Below, piece after piece: positions 18,473 through 26,908 of a stretch of DNA of 64,000 bases. Source of the DNA: JADJVL01 sp039812765 (GTDB lineage Bacteria > Acidobacteriota > Holophagae > Holophagales > Holophagaceae); contig JBDIBF010000004.1 in the NCBI GenBank assembly GCA_039812765.1, positions 1 through 64,000 on the forward strand, in the 5' to 3' direction. Position numbers and translations under genes: made by a program. How positions within the stretch are numbered: the stretch's first letter is position 1; each line of letters starts with the position of its first letter. A model generated the notes under the pieces. That model was not told the origin of the DNA. It saw nothing but the letters and a program-made list of their open reading frames with translations, and made no database searches.

Positions 18473-19521
18473 GCCTTCACCGGCCGGCCCTGCACCCTCT
18501 CAAGCACGAAGGCGCCCAGGGCCTTGGCGTCGTTGCGGGCGTTGATGGCGGGCAGGTGAAGCTCCCGCTCCACGAAGCGCACGCCGACCCGGTTGTCCGT
18601 GGCTGGGCCGGTGACCACGTCCACCGCGATGCCGTACTTCTCGGACAGGTCCCGCACGCCGCCGGACGCGCCCACGGGGTCGTTGGCGCAGAGGAGGAAG
18701 GCCGCGGCGAGGCCCCGCAGCTCGGGATCCGCGAGGATGGCCTGCACCCCGTAGTCGCCCATGATGCCGTCCCCGGTCTCCGCCACGATGACGTCCACGC
18801 CGCTGGCGGCCACGTGGGCCAGCAGCGTCCGCGCCGCCGCCAGGGCGTTGTCGGCGTTGGTGCACACCACGCCCGCGTCGGTGAAGTCGAAGGCCACGTC
18901 GGCGCCGTAGTCCTTCATCCCCAGGATGTCCCGCTGGAGGCTCACGCCCGTGAGCTTCGCGCCGCCCACCTTCAGGCCCGCCTGGGTGAAGTGGCGCACC
19001 AGGGCGCAGGCCGCGTGGGTCTTGCCGGCGTTCATGCAGGTGCCGGCCACGAAGACCACGGGCACGGCCTTCGGCGCGGGCTTCGCCTCCAGGGCGCCCT
19101 GCTGGATGGTCGCGGGCTGGCCCACGCGCGAGCCGAACTCGGGGTAGACCAGCACCTGGCCGAGGATCTCCACCTCGAAGGGCTTCCCGACGTCGGGGTT
19201 GTGGGACACGCAGACGCCGATGACGCCGCCCAGGTTCAGCAGGTTCAGCCGGTCGCCCGCCGCCACCTTGTCCGGCATCACGCCCTCGTAGCCGTGGAGC
19301 GCGTTCCGGTGGCCCAGGGCGCCCACCACGATGTCGCCGCCGTGGACGATGCTCATGCGGCCGTGGACGTCCTCCAGCTGGTTGTAGGTGCTCTTCTCCC
19401 CGAGCACGCGGCCCGCCACCACGGCCCCGGGGACCGCCTGCACCTCGTCGGCGAGGGTGAGGGTTCGGGCCAGGCGGAGGTTCCGCGTGACGCTGGCGAT
19501 CTTGTCGATATGGATCCGCAT
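18469..19521 (-). CDS. Unknown P-loop protein embedded in the arginine operon
   Basis: 350 residues, function not recognised. Residues 1-150 are a small beta-rich domain (for example GDIVVGALGHRNALHGYEG). Residues 155-350 look like a P-loop NTPase of the dethiobiotin-synthetase/CobQ/MobB type: Walker A GTCMNAGKT at about residue 163, and an acidic Walker-B-like stretch VIVAETGDGIMGDYG at about 255. It lies between argG (11 bp upstream) and argC (4-base overlap), with AGGAGG upstream of its ATG, so it is certainly co-expressed with arginine synthesis. All other pathway steps here have a gene except the acylation of glutamate. A role in that step, in regulation or in a linked ATP-dependent reaction is inference only. 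Confidence 0.8.
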   Translation of the reverse strand: MRIHIDKIASVTRNLRLARTLTLADEVQAVPGAVVAGRVLGEKSTYNQLEDVHGRMSIVHGGDIVVGALGHRNALHGYEGVMPDKVAAGDRLNLLNLGGVIGVCVSHNPDVGKPFEVEILGQVLVYPEFGSRVGQPATIQQGALEAKPAPKAVPVVFVAGTCMNAGKTHAACALVRHFTQAGLKVGGAKLTGVSLQRDILGMKDYGADVAFDFTDAGVVCTNADNALAAARTLLAHVAASGVDVIVAETGDGIMGDYGVQAILADPELRGLAAAFLLCANDPVGASGGVRDLSEKYGIAVDVVTGPATDNRVGVRFVERELHLPAINARNDAKALGAFVLERVQGRPVKA

Positions 19522-19532
19522 CGTCGTTCCTC

Positions 19533-20726
19533 CTACGCCAAGGCCTTGCGGGCCTTGAGGGACAGCACCTGCGGCACGCCGAAGATCTTGGCGTAGCAGG
19601 CGGCCTCGGCGCCGGTCCAGGCCCGGCTGCCCTCGCCGTAGGCGGCGACGGCGGGGTCCATGAGGGCGAAGGGCGAGCGCACGCCCTCCACGAAGGCGCT
19701 GCGCGGCCGCAGGGTGAGGCGCACCTCGCCGGTGACCGTGGCCTGGGAGGATTCGAGGAAGGCCTCCAGGTCCCGGGCCAAGGGGTCCAGGAAGGCGCCT
19801 TCGTGCAGGAGCGAGCCGTAGAGGTTGCCCAGGGACTCCTTCCAGAAGAGCTGCTTGCCGGAGAGCACCAGCTTCTCCAGCTCCCGGTGGGCCTGGATGA
19901 GCAGGTGGGCCGCCGGGGCCTCGAAGCCCACCCGTCCTTTGATGCCGAGGATGGTGTCGCCCAGGTGCACGCCCCGGCCGAGGCCGTAGGCGCCGCCGAC
20001 CTCGTTGAGCTTCGCCACCAGGGCCACCGGGTCCAGGGGCACGCCGTCGAGGCTCGCGGGCACGCCCTTCTCGAAGCCGACCACCAGCGTCCTGGGCGGG
20101 AGCGACGGATCCACCGGCCCGCCGGGATAGGCTTCTTCGGGCAGCGAGGACCAGGGATCGAGGGTCTCCCGGCCGCCCACGCTGGTGCCCCACATGCCCT
20201 CGTTCACGCTGTAGGCCTCCACCTTCTCCGGGAACTCGAAGCCCTTTTCCGCAAGGTAGGCCCGCTCCTCCGCCCGGGAAGGCGACAGCTGGCGGATGGG
20301 CGTGATGAGCTCCAGGTCCGGGGCCAGGGCCGAGAAGGCCACGTCGAAGCGCACCTGGTCGTTGCCCGCGCCGGTGGAGCCGTGGGCCAGGGCCTGGACG
20401 CCCAGGGTCCGGGCCACCTCCACGGTCTTCGCGGCCTGGGCCACCCGCTCGGCGCTCACGCTCAGGGGGTAGAGGCTGCCCCGCAGCACGTTGCCGTAGA
20501 CGAGGAAGCGCAGGTAGCCGTTCCAGAGTTCGGCCTTGGCGTCGGCGGTGGTGTGGGACGCGGCGCCGAGCTTCGGGGAGAGCGCCTCGATGCGGGCCAG
20601 TTCCGAGGGGCTGAAGCCGCCGGTGTCCACGGTGACGGTGTGGACCTCCCAGCCGCGCTCCTTGAGCCAGACCACGCAGTAGGAGGTGTCGAGGCCTCCG
20701 CTGAAGGCGAGCAGGACTTTCTTCAT
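19533..20726 (-). CDS. argG: Argininosuccinate synthase
   Basis: ATP-dependent condensation of citrulline and aspartate. 397 residues, with the PP-loop LAFSGGLDTSYCV at the N-terminus, the conserved AHGSTGAGNDQVRFD block at about residue 112, and SVNEGMWGTSVGG at about 180. In family terms a normal-length ArgG. The start overlaps the argH stop by 4 bases (ATGA). Confidence 0.95.
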   Translation of the reverse strand: MKKVLLAFSGGLDTSYCVVWLKERGWEVHTVTVDTGGFSPSELARIEALSPKLGAASHTTADAKAELWNGYLRFLVYGNVLRGSLYPLSVSAERVAQAAKTVEVARTLGVQALAHGSTGAGNDQVRFDVAFSALAPDLELITPIRQLSPSRAEERAYLAEKGFEFPEKVEAYSVNEGMWGTSVGGRETLDPWSSLPEEAYPGGPVDPSLPPRTLVVGFEKGVPASLDGVPLDPVALVAKLNEVGGAYGLGRGVHLGDTILGIKGRVGFEAPAAHLLIQAHRELEKLVLSGKQLFWKESLGNLYGSLLHEGAFLDPLARDLEAFLESSQATVTGEVRLTLRPRSAFVEGVRSPFALMDPAVAAYGEGSRAWTGAEAACYAKIFGVPQVLSLKARKALA

Positions 20727-22108
20727 GGGGTCGTCTCCAAGAGCGCGTGGACGGTGGCGGCCTGGGCGGCCTTGCGTCCGTCGATCCAGGCCCGGTGCTG
20801 GGCGAGTTCGGCGGCGGCGGCGTCCAGGGCGAGGTTGGCGGTGCCGCCGGTGTGGGCGGAGGTCAGCGCCTTCCGGTCGGGATGGAAGGCCTTGGCGGCC
20901 AGTTCGGCGGCGACCTCCCGGTAGGCGTCCCGGAAGGTCCAGCCCTCCTTCACCAGCAGGAAGGCCGCGTGGGCGGCGTAGAGCTCGTCCCCGCAGGCTT
21001 CGCGCGCGCGCTCGGCGTTCACCTGGAGGGCCGGCACCAGGGCCTGGAGGATGCCGAGCCAAGCCGCGGCGTCGCCCAGCGCCCCCAGCAGGGGTTTCTT
21101 CAGGAGCTGGAAGTCCCGGTGGTAGTTGGAGGGCATCCCGCCCGCGAGCTGCTCCACCGTGTGGGCGGCGCCCCGCAGGGAGCGGCAGGTGGCCCGGGCC
21201 AGCTCCACCACGTCGGGATTGCGCTTCTGGGGCATGATGCTGGATCCCGTGGTGAAGGCCTCGGGCACGTCGAGGGTGCCGAACTCGGGGGTGCTGTAGA
21301 GGGCCACGTCCCAGAGAAACTTCTCCAGCACCATCGCGAGGTTCCCGACCCACTGCAGCAGGGCCAGCTCGTGGCGCCCCCGGGAGTTCTGCACGTCCAC
21401 GGGGTTGCGCTGCACCGAGGAGAAGCCCAGCAGGGAGGCCGTCAGCTCCCGGTCGATGGGCAGGGGCACGCCGAAGCCCGCCGCGGCCCCCAGGGGGCAG
21501 CGGTCCAGCTTGGCGTCCAGAGCCCGCGCGTCCGCGAGGCCCTCCAGCAGCCCCTCGGCGAAGGCCGCCGCCCACTGGCCGAAGGAGCTGGGCATGGCGG
21601 GCCGGAGGTGGGTGTATCCGGGCATGGTCTCGTGCGCGTGGGCCTTGGCGAAGGCGAGAAAGGCCTCGGCCAGGCCGGCGGCGAGGTCCGAGAGCTCCAC
21701 CAGGCGTTCGCGCATCAGCAGCCGCAGGGCGGTGATCACCTGGTCGTTGCGGGACCGGCCGAGATGGATGCGCTTGCCCGCGTCGCCGACCCTGGCCACC
21801 AGCGCCGCCTCCAGCGCCGTGTGGGCGTCCTCCTGCTCGGGAAGGATCACGAAGCGGCCCGCCAGGGCCTCCCGGCGAAGGTCCTGCAGCGCGGCCACCA
21901 GGGCCTCGGCGTCCTTCGGGTCCAGCAGCCCTGCCCTGGCCAGCATCCGCGCGTGGGCGGCGCTGGCCACGCAGTCGTGGGGCACGAGGGCGAGGTCGGT
22001 GACGGGGTCCTCCCCCACCGTGAAGGCGTGGATGGCGGGGTCGAGGGCCTGGCCCTTCGCCCAGAGCTGGGCGCCCCCCTTGGGCTGTCCGTGCGGGGTC
22101 TCAGGCAT
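20723..22108 (-). CDS. argH: Argininosuccinate lyase
   Basis: Cleaves argininosuccinate to arginine and fumarate. 461 residues of the fumarase/aspartase superfamily. HLGRSRNDQV is at about residue 105, YTHLRPAMP at about 150, and the signature loop GSSIMPQKRNPD at about 289. The ATG at 22108 has AGGAGG 7 bases upstream and lies 8 bases inside the end of argE, so translation is coupled. Confidence 0.95.
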   Translation of the reverse strand: MPETPHGQPKGGAQLWAKGQALDPAIHAFTVGEDPVTDLALVPHDCVASAAHARMLARAGLLDPKDAEALVAALQDLRREALAGRFVILPEQEDAHTALEAALVARVGDAGKRIHLGRSRNDQVITALRLLMRERLVELSDLAAGLAEAFLAFAKAHAHETMPGYTHLRPAMPSSFGQWAAAFAEGLLEGLADARALDAKLDRCPLGAAAGFGVPLPIDRELTASLLGFSSVQRNPVDVQNSRGRHELALLQWVGNLAMVLEKFLWDVALYSTPEFGTLDVPEAFTTGSSIMPQKRNPDVVELARATCRSLRGAAHTVEQLAGGMPSNYHRDFQLLKKPLLGALGDAAAWLGILQALVPALQVNAERAREACGDELYAAHAAFLLVKEGWTFRDAYREVAAELAAKAFHPDRKALTSAHTGGTANLALDAAAAELAQHRAWIDGRKAAQAATVHALLETTP

Positions 22109-23171
22109 GGTTCGCCTCCTGGGCATGGACGTGGGCGAAGTAGGCACGGATGGCACGGCCGTAGAAGGCGGCGCCGGCCTCCAGTTCCGCAAGGTCCAGC
22201 CACTCGTCGGGCCGATGGCTGCGCATCGTGTCGCCGGGGCCGACCTTCACCGCCGGCAGGTCCCCGAGGAAGGCCCAGTCCGAGGCCGTGGCCGAGCCGA
22301 TGCCGGCGCGGCCCGAGGCCTCCATGGCGGCCTTGGCGATGGGATGGTCCGCCGGCGTCGCCTTCGGCAGGTAGCGGGCGCTGTGGACGTGGACCTCGCT
22401 CTCCAGTTCGGCCTCGAGGTCCCGCGCGACGCGCGCGTTGTCCAGGTTCGGCGTGGTGCGCACGTCCACGAAGAACTCCACGGCGTCGGGCACCTGGTTC
22501 TTCGCGAGGCCGCCCTGGATGGTGGTGACCTGGGGCGAGGCGGCGCCCAGGAGCGGGTGGGGCTCGAAGACCTTCGCCGACAGCCTGACGATGTCCCGGG
22601 CGGCCTTGTGGATGGCGTTGTCGCCCAGCTCGGGATGGGCCACGTGGGCGGAGACGCCCTTGGCCACGCAGCGCAGCATGAGCATGCCCCGCTGGGCGAG
22701 GCAGGGCTCGAGGCCCGTGGGCTCGCCCACGAGGGCGGCGTCCAGGGGGCCGAGGTCCTGGAGGATCGTGGCGAGGCCGGCGCCGCCGGTCTCCTCCTCC
22801 GCCGTGAAGGCGAAGACGGCGGTGCCGGGATGGGCGGCGGGCTCGGTCATCAGCGCCGCCGCGGCCAGCACCATGGCCGCCACGCAACCCTTGGCGTCGT
22901 TGGCGCCGAGGCCCGTGAGCCGCGTCCGGGACCACGCGGGCGTGAAGGGGTCCGAGGTCCAGCCCGCGCAGGGGGGCACCGTGTCCAGGTGGGAGTTCAC
23001 CAGCAGCCGCGGCCCGCCCTGCCCTACCTCGAACCAGAGGTTGTGCACCTTCCGCGACACGGCGAAGCCCAGGCCCTCCAGCCGGGCCTGCAGGGCGTCG
23101 GCGACGGCGCCCTCCTGGCCGGAGACGCTGGGGATGGCCACGAGGGCCTCGAGGAGGTCGGCGGGGTTCAC
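22101..23171 (-). CDS. argE: M20 deacylase of arginine synthesis (acetylornithine/acetylcitrulline deacetylase-like)
   Basis: 356-residue M20 zinc peptidase. Metal-site segments NSHLDTVPP (about residue 58), GLGANDAKGC (about 88), FTAEEETGGAG (about 122) and VGEPTGL are visible. Next to an acyl-ornithine transcarbamylase it should deacylate N-acyl-citrulline rather than N-acetylornithine. The acyl group (acetyl or succinyl) cannot be read from the sequence. GTG start overlaps the argB stop (GTGA). Confidence 0.88.
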   Translation of the reverse strand: MNPADLLEALVAIPSVSGQEGAVADALQARLEGLGFAVSRKVHNLWFEVGQGGPRLLVNSHLDTVPPCAGWTSDPFTPAWSRTRLTGLGANDAKGCVAAMVLAAAALMTEPAAHPGTAVFAFTAEEETGGAGLATILQDLGPLDAALVGEPTGLEPCLAQRGMLMLRCVAKGVSAHVAHPELGDNAIHKAARDIVRLSAKVFEPHPLLGAASPQVTTIQGGLAKNQVPDAVEFFVDVRTTPNLDNARVARDLEAELESEVHVHSARYLPKATPADHPIAKAAMEASGRAGIGSATASDWAFLGDLPAVKVGPGDTMRSHRPDEWLDLAELEAGAAFYGRAIRAYFAHVHAQEANHA

Positions 23172-24094
23172 GGCTGGGGGGCCTCGGCGGGCTGCGCGGC
23201 GTGGGACGCCACGAGCATGGTCCCGCTGCCCTCGTTCGTGAAGACCTCCGTGAGCAGGGCGTCCTTGGAGACGCCGCTCACCAGGTGGACCGCCGCCACG
23301 CCGCCCTCCAGCGCCGCGCGGGCCGCCTCGATCTTGGGCCGCATGCCGCCCTTGAGGGCGCCCTTGGTCTCCAGCGCGTCCAGACCCGCCAGGTCGGCCA
23401 GGGGCACCAGGCTCGAGGGCCGGTCCTTGTCCTCCAGGAGCCCCGGCACGTCCAGGAGGAAGAAGAGCTTCTCCGCCTGGAGGGCCACCGCCACGGCGGC
23501 GGCGATGGTGTCGGCGTTGGTGTTGAAGACCTCACCCTCGGCGCCGCCCGAGAGGGGCGCGATCACGGGCACGTAGTCCGCGGCCAGCAGGTGGTTCAGC
23601 AGGGCGGGGTCCACGGCCTGGATGTCGCCCACGAGGCCGAAGTCCACGGCCTGGGCCCGGCCCTCGTCGTCGGTGACGGTGACCGGGGGCCGCTGCCGGG
23701 CCTCCACGAGGCCGCCGTCCAGGCCGCTCAGGCCCACGATGGGCAGGCCCGCGGCCTTGAGGCCCGAGAGCAGATCCATGTGGGCCTTGCCGGCGAAGAC
23801 CATCTTGGCGGCGTCCAGGACCTCGGGGCTCGTGACGCGCCGCCCGGCGATCTTCTGCACGGGGATGCCGAAGGCCGCGCAGGCCTCGTCCAGGCCCGCC
23901 CCACCGCCGTGCACGATCACGAGGCGGATGGAGAAGCTCCACAGCAGGGCGAGCTGGCCGGCGACGGCTTTGAGGGCCACGGGGTCTTCCAGCAGCTCGC
24001 CGCCCAGCTTGATGACGAAGGTCTTGCGCCGGAAGAGCCGCACGTACTGGGCGGCGGAGCGCAGGGTGGCGTAGGGGTCGGGGGAGAGGGGCAT
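23168..24094 (-). CDS. argB: Acetylglutamate kinase
   Basis: Amino-acid-kinase fold, 308 residues. FVIKLGGELLED near residue 27, VHGGGAGLDEA near 60, NTNADTIAAAVA near 195, and KGGMRPKIEAA near 250. It phosphorylates N-acylglutamate. The N-terminus is extended before the kinase core, as in ArgB forms with the Xanthomonas-type pathway, but there is no fused GNAT (acetylglutamate synthase) domain at the C-terminus, unlike the bifunctional Xanthomonas enzyme. This leaves the first step of the pathway without a gene here. Confidence 0.92.
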   Translation of the reverse strand: MPLSPDPYATLRSAAQYVRLFRRKTFVIKLGGELLEDPVALKAVAGQLALLWSFSIRLVIVHGGGAGLDEACAAFGIPVQKIAGRRVTSPEVLDAAKMVFAGKAHMDLLSGLKAAGLPIVGLSGLDGGLVEARQRPPVTVTDDEGRAQAVDFGLVGDIQAVDPALLNHLLAADYVPVIAPLSGGAEGEVFNTNADTIAAAVAVALQAEKLFFLLDVPGLLEDKDRPSSLVPLADLAGLDALETKGALKGGMRPKIEAARAALEGGVAAVHLVSGVSKDALLTEVFTNEGSGTMLVASHAAQPAEAPQP

Positions 24095-24106
24095 GGCGGC
24101 TCCGGC

Positions 24107-25114
24107 TCAGAACGTGAGGGCGGTGGCGGGATTGAGGAGGGCGTCGAGGATGGCGCGCTGGACGTGGAAGCGGTTCTCCGCCTCGTCCACGACGCGGCAG
24201 CTGGGGTGGTCGAGCACAGCGTCCGAGACTTCCACGTTGCGCCGCACGGGCAGGCAGTGGAGGAAGACGGCGTCCTTCGAGGCGAGCTCCAGGTGCCGCC
24301 GCGACGTGAGCCAGTCCGGGTGGGCCTTGACGGACTCCGGACCGAGGCCCGACGCCGTGGCCGGTCCCCAGGCCTTGGCGTAGACGGCGGCGCTGCCCTC
24401 CAGGGCGGCGTCCTGGTCGTTCGTGAAGACGACCTTCCCGCCGGTGGCCTTCGCGTAGGCCTCGGCCTCGGCGACCACCGAGGGGTGCAGCTCGAAGCCC
24501 TTGGGGTGCGCCACCCGGACCTCGCAGCCGGCGGCGGCGGCGGTGAGGAGGAAGGAGTTGGGCACGGCCTTGGGCAGGGGCTTGATGTGGGGCGCCCAGG
24601 TGAGGGTGATCGGCAGGCCCTTCGTGGCGCCGTGCACCTCCCGCACCGTGAGCAGGTCCGCGAGGCCCTGGCAGGGGTGCTCCCGGGCGCTCTCCATGCT
24701 CACGACGGGCACGGTGCTGTAACTCCGGAAGGCGTTCAGCACCGGATCCGCGTGGTCGGCCTCGTCGTCCACGTTAGCGGCGAAGGTGCGCACGGCGAGC
24801 GCATCCACGAAGCGGGCCAGCACGGGCACGGCCTCCTTCACGTGCTCGGCCCGGTCGCCGTCCATGACCGCGCCCTCCCGGTCCTCCAGCTTCCACACGC
24901 CGCTGCCCACCTCCAGCACGATGGCGCTGCCGCCGCCCCGGGCCATGGCGGCCTCGAAGCTGGCCCGGGTCCGCAGGGAGGGATTGAAGAAGACCATGCC
25001 CAGCAGCTTGTCGACGAGGTGCTTGGGGTGCGTGCCCTTCCAGGCCGCGGCCTGGGCGAGGATGGCCTCGAGCCCGCTCGGGCCGAGGTCCTTGAGGCCG
25101 GTGAAGTGCTTCAT
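24107..25114 (-). CDS. argF': N-acyl-L-ornithine carbamoyltransferase (acetyl- or succinyl-type)
   Basis: 335 residues. It is not the classical ornithine transcarbamylase: it carries the blocks of the AOTCase/SOTCase group, namely FFNPSLRTRASFE (carbamoyl-P site), VMDGDRAEHVKEAVPVL, LTWAPHIKPLPKAVPNSF, AVYAKAWG and FLHCLPVRRNVEVSDAV. In known enzymes the residue two after MDGD decides the acyl group (Glu in Xanthomonas acetyl type, Pro in Bacteroides succinyl type). Here that position is Ala, so neither is indicated; overall the sequence looks closer to the Bacteroides form as I recall it. The gene starts 3 bases after the argD stop. Confidence 0.87.
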   Translation of the reverse strand: MKHFTGLKDLGPSGLEAILAQAAAWKGTHPKHLVDKLLGMVFFNPSLRTRASFEAAMARGGGSAIVLEVGSGVWKLEDREGAVMDGDRAEHVKEAVPVLARFVDALAVRTFAANVDDEADHADPVLNAFRSYSTVPVVSMESAREHPCQGLADLLTVREVHGATKGLPITLTWAPHIKPLPKAVPNSFLLTAAAAGCEVRVAHPKGFELHPSVVAEAEAYAKATGGKVVFTNDQDAALEGSAAVYAKAWGPATASGLGPESVKAHPDWLTSRRHLELASKDAVFLHCLPVRRNVEVSDAVLDHPSCRVVDEAENRFHVQRAILDALLNPATALTF

Positions 25115-25117
25115 GGC

Positions 25118-26290
25118 TCAGGCTCCGGGGAAGGATCGGACGGCGGCGAGCAGGGCCTCCACGGCCGCGTCGCTCAGGTTCAGGGGCGGCATGAGCCGCA
25201 GGACGGCGCTGTCGGAGGAGGAACCCACGAGGATGCGGGAGACCTCCAGGTGCTTCTTGAGGGCCGGGGCCGAGGCGCCGGCGTCCAGGCCCAGGAGCAG
25301 GCCCTCGCCCTTCACCCGCTGGACGGCGGTGTCCTCGAGGCCCGCCCGGACCGCGGCGGCGCAGGCCGCGGCCCGGGCCATGAGGCCCTCGCCCTGGATG
25401 ACCTGGAGCGTCGCGAGGAGGGCGGCCATGGCCAGGGGCCCGCCGCCGAAGGTGCTGCCCAGGTCGCCGGGCTTCACCTGGGCGGCGAGATCGGCCGACA
25501 TCAGCAGGGCGCCGACGGGCACGCCGCTGGCGAGGCCCTTGGCCGAGGTGATGAGGTCGGGCTCGACGCCGTAGAACTCCGCGGCGAAGGGCTTGCCGAG
25601 GCGGCCAACTCCGGTCTGGACTTCATCGAAGACGAGCAGCGTCCCGGCTTCGGAACACTTGCGCCGCAGGGCCTGGAAGAAGGCCGGGTAGGCGGTCTTG
25701 ATGCCGGACATGCTCTGGATGGGCTCGAGGATGACCGCGGCAGCGCCGCTGAAGTCGGCCGCCTCGAGGGCGTCCAGGTCGCCGAAGGGCAGCCAGGTGG
25801 TGGGCGCGAGGCGGGCCTGCAGCCCGGCGTGGAGCCTCGGGTCGTCGCTCACGGACCGGGCCAGGAGCGTCCTCCCGTGCCAGCCTCCTTCGAAGGCGAC
25901 GTAGGCGCTCCGCCCGGTGAGCTTGGCGGCCAGCAGCAGGGCGTTCTCGTTGGCCTCGGCGCCGCTGTTGCAGAAGAAGGCCGACGCCATGCCGCTGCCC
26001 GAGGCGAAGGCCACCAGGGCTTCGGCGGCGGCGGCGCGCACCTTCAGGTCGCCCGCGGCGGAATAGAAGATGAGGTCCGCCGCCTGCTTCGCGATCGCCT
26101 CCACGACGGCGGGGTGGCTGTGGCCGGTGGAGACCACGCAGTGGCCGCCATAGAAGTCCCAGAAGGCGGTGCCGTCCTCGCTGAAGACCTGGTCGCCCTT
26201 CCCGTGGCTGAGGACGAAGGGGAAGGGCGTGTAGGTGGGGAGGAGGGCGGGGGTGAGGGTCGACGTCATGGGGATCGCATAGGGCTGCAT
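25118..26290 (-). CDS. argD: Acetylornithine aminotransferase
   Basis: Class III PLP aminotransferase that converts N-acylglutamate semialdehyde to N-acylornithine. FYGGHCVVSTGHSHP, FCNSGAEANENAL, VFDEVQTGVGR (PLP Asp), TSAKGLASGVPVGA (Schiff-base Lys) and GSTFGGGPLAMAAL are all present. First gene of the operon. The frame opens at 26332, but that start lies in the operator region. ATG 26290 gives 390 residues; ATG 26269 is also possible. Likely repressed by ArgR through the sites at 26326-26403. Confidence 0.92.
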   Translation of the reverse strand: MQPYAIPMTSTLTPALLPTYTPFPFVLSHGKGDQVFSEDGTAFWDFYGGHCVVSTGHSHPAVVEAIAKQAADLIFYSAAGDLKVRAAAAEALVAFASGSGMASAFFCNSGAEANENALLLAAKLTGRSAYVAFEGGWHGRTLLARSVSDDPRLHAGLQARLAPTTWLPFGDLDALEAADFSGAAAVILEPIQSMSGIKTAYPAFFQALRRKCSEAGTLLVFDEVQTGVGRLGKPFAAEFYGVEPDLITSAKGLASGVPVGALLMSADLAAQVKPGDLGSTFGGGPLAMAALLATLQVIQGEGLMARAAACAAAVRAGLEDTAVQRVKGEGLLLGLDAGASAPALKKHLEVSRILVGSSSDSAVLRLMPPLNLSDAAVEALLAAVRSFPGA

Positions 26291-26325
26291 GAATCGGGGA
26301 ATTCCGTTCATGGAGTTGCATAATA

Positions 26326-26339
26326 TGCTCATTCATGCA
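26326..26339. promoter_or_regulatory. ARG-box-like operator 1
   Basis: TGCTCATTCATGCA fits the ArgR half-site pattern TGnnT-N4-ATnCA with one mismatch. It sits between the divergent argD and argR genes, within an AT-rich stretch that also contains TTGCATAATATGC at 26316-26328. The centre-to-centre distance to operator 2 is about 64 bp, roughly six helical turns. Confidence 0.5.
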
Positions 26340-26389
26340 CACTCCTGTCAATGCTTTCTTTTTCGGCCGCGGCGTCTCTTGCAGTCCCA

Positions 26390-26403
26390 TGCGTGAATAT
26401 GCA
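26390..26403. promoter_or_regulatory. ARG-box-like operator 2
   Basis: TGCGTGAATATGCA is a full match to TGnnT-N4-ATnCA. It lies 27 bp upstream of the argR ATG at 26431, a position suited to autorepression, and together with operator 1 could loop or block the divergent argD promoter. Confidence 0.6.
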
Positions 26404-26430
26404 GACTGCAGCCCTCAGGAGGTCAGGCCC

Positions 26431-26841
26431 ATGACCGTCGACCAGGTGATCCTCCGCCTCATCGAACAGTTCGAAGTCCCGGATCAGTTCGCGCTCCTGA
26501 AGCGCCTCGCCGACGAGGGCTTCCACCTCACCCAGAGCACCCTCTCGCGCCACCTGAAGAAGCTCAGCGTGCAGAAACGAGAGGGCCGCTACCAGCGCGT
26601 GGAGCCCCAGCGCCTGGGCATGCCCGCCTTCACCCTGAAGGAGGCGCCCCCGAACCTCCTGATCCTCACCACCACCCCCGGCTTCGCCCAGGCCATGGCC
26701 GAGCTGCTGGACCAGGCCCAGCACGACGCCATCGCCGGCACCCTCGCGGGGGACAACACCGTGTTCATCGCCCTGGCGGATTCCGGGGCGATGAAGGAAG
26801 TGCAGGAAGAGATCAAGGAGATCCTGTCGGCGGGGCGGTAG
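26431..26841 (+). CDS. argR: Arginine repressor
   Basis: 136 residues. N-terminal winged helix with the recognition segment FHLTQSTLSRHLKKLSV (residues 32-48). The C-terminal oligomerisation and arginine-binding domain contains DAIAGTLAGDNTVFIAL with the conserved Asp pair region GD. The open frame extends to 26335, but ATG 26431 has AGGAGG 8 bases upstream, and the longer version would run through operator 2. Divergent from the arg operon, which it should control. Confidence 0.92.
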   Translation: MTVDQVILRLIEQFEVPDQFALLKRLADEGFHLTQSTLSRHLKKLSVQKREGRYQRVEPQRLGMPAFTLKEAPPNLLILTTTPGFAQAMAELLDQAQHDAIAGTLAGDNTVFIALADSGAMKEVQEEIKEILSAGR

Positions 26842-26908
26842 GACGAACTCCATCCAAAGAGAAGCGCCACCCAGAAGGCATCGGTCGCACGGACGAGGTT
26901 TTAAACGA

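Noticed and set aside
26335..26430. N-terminal extension of ArgR to an ATG at 26335
   Set aside because: It would run across an ARG-box-like site; the ATG at 26431 has a strong AGGAGG and gives the normal family N-terminus.
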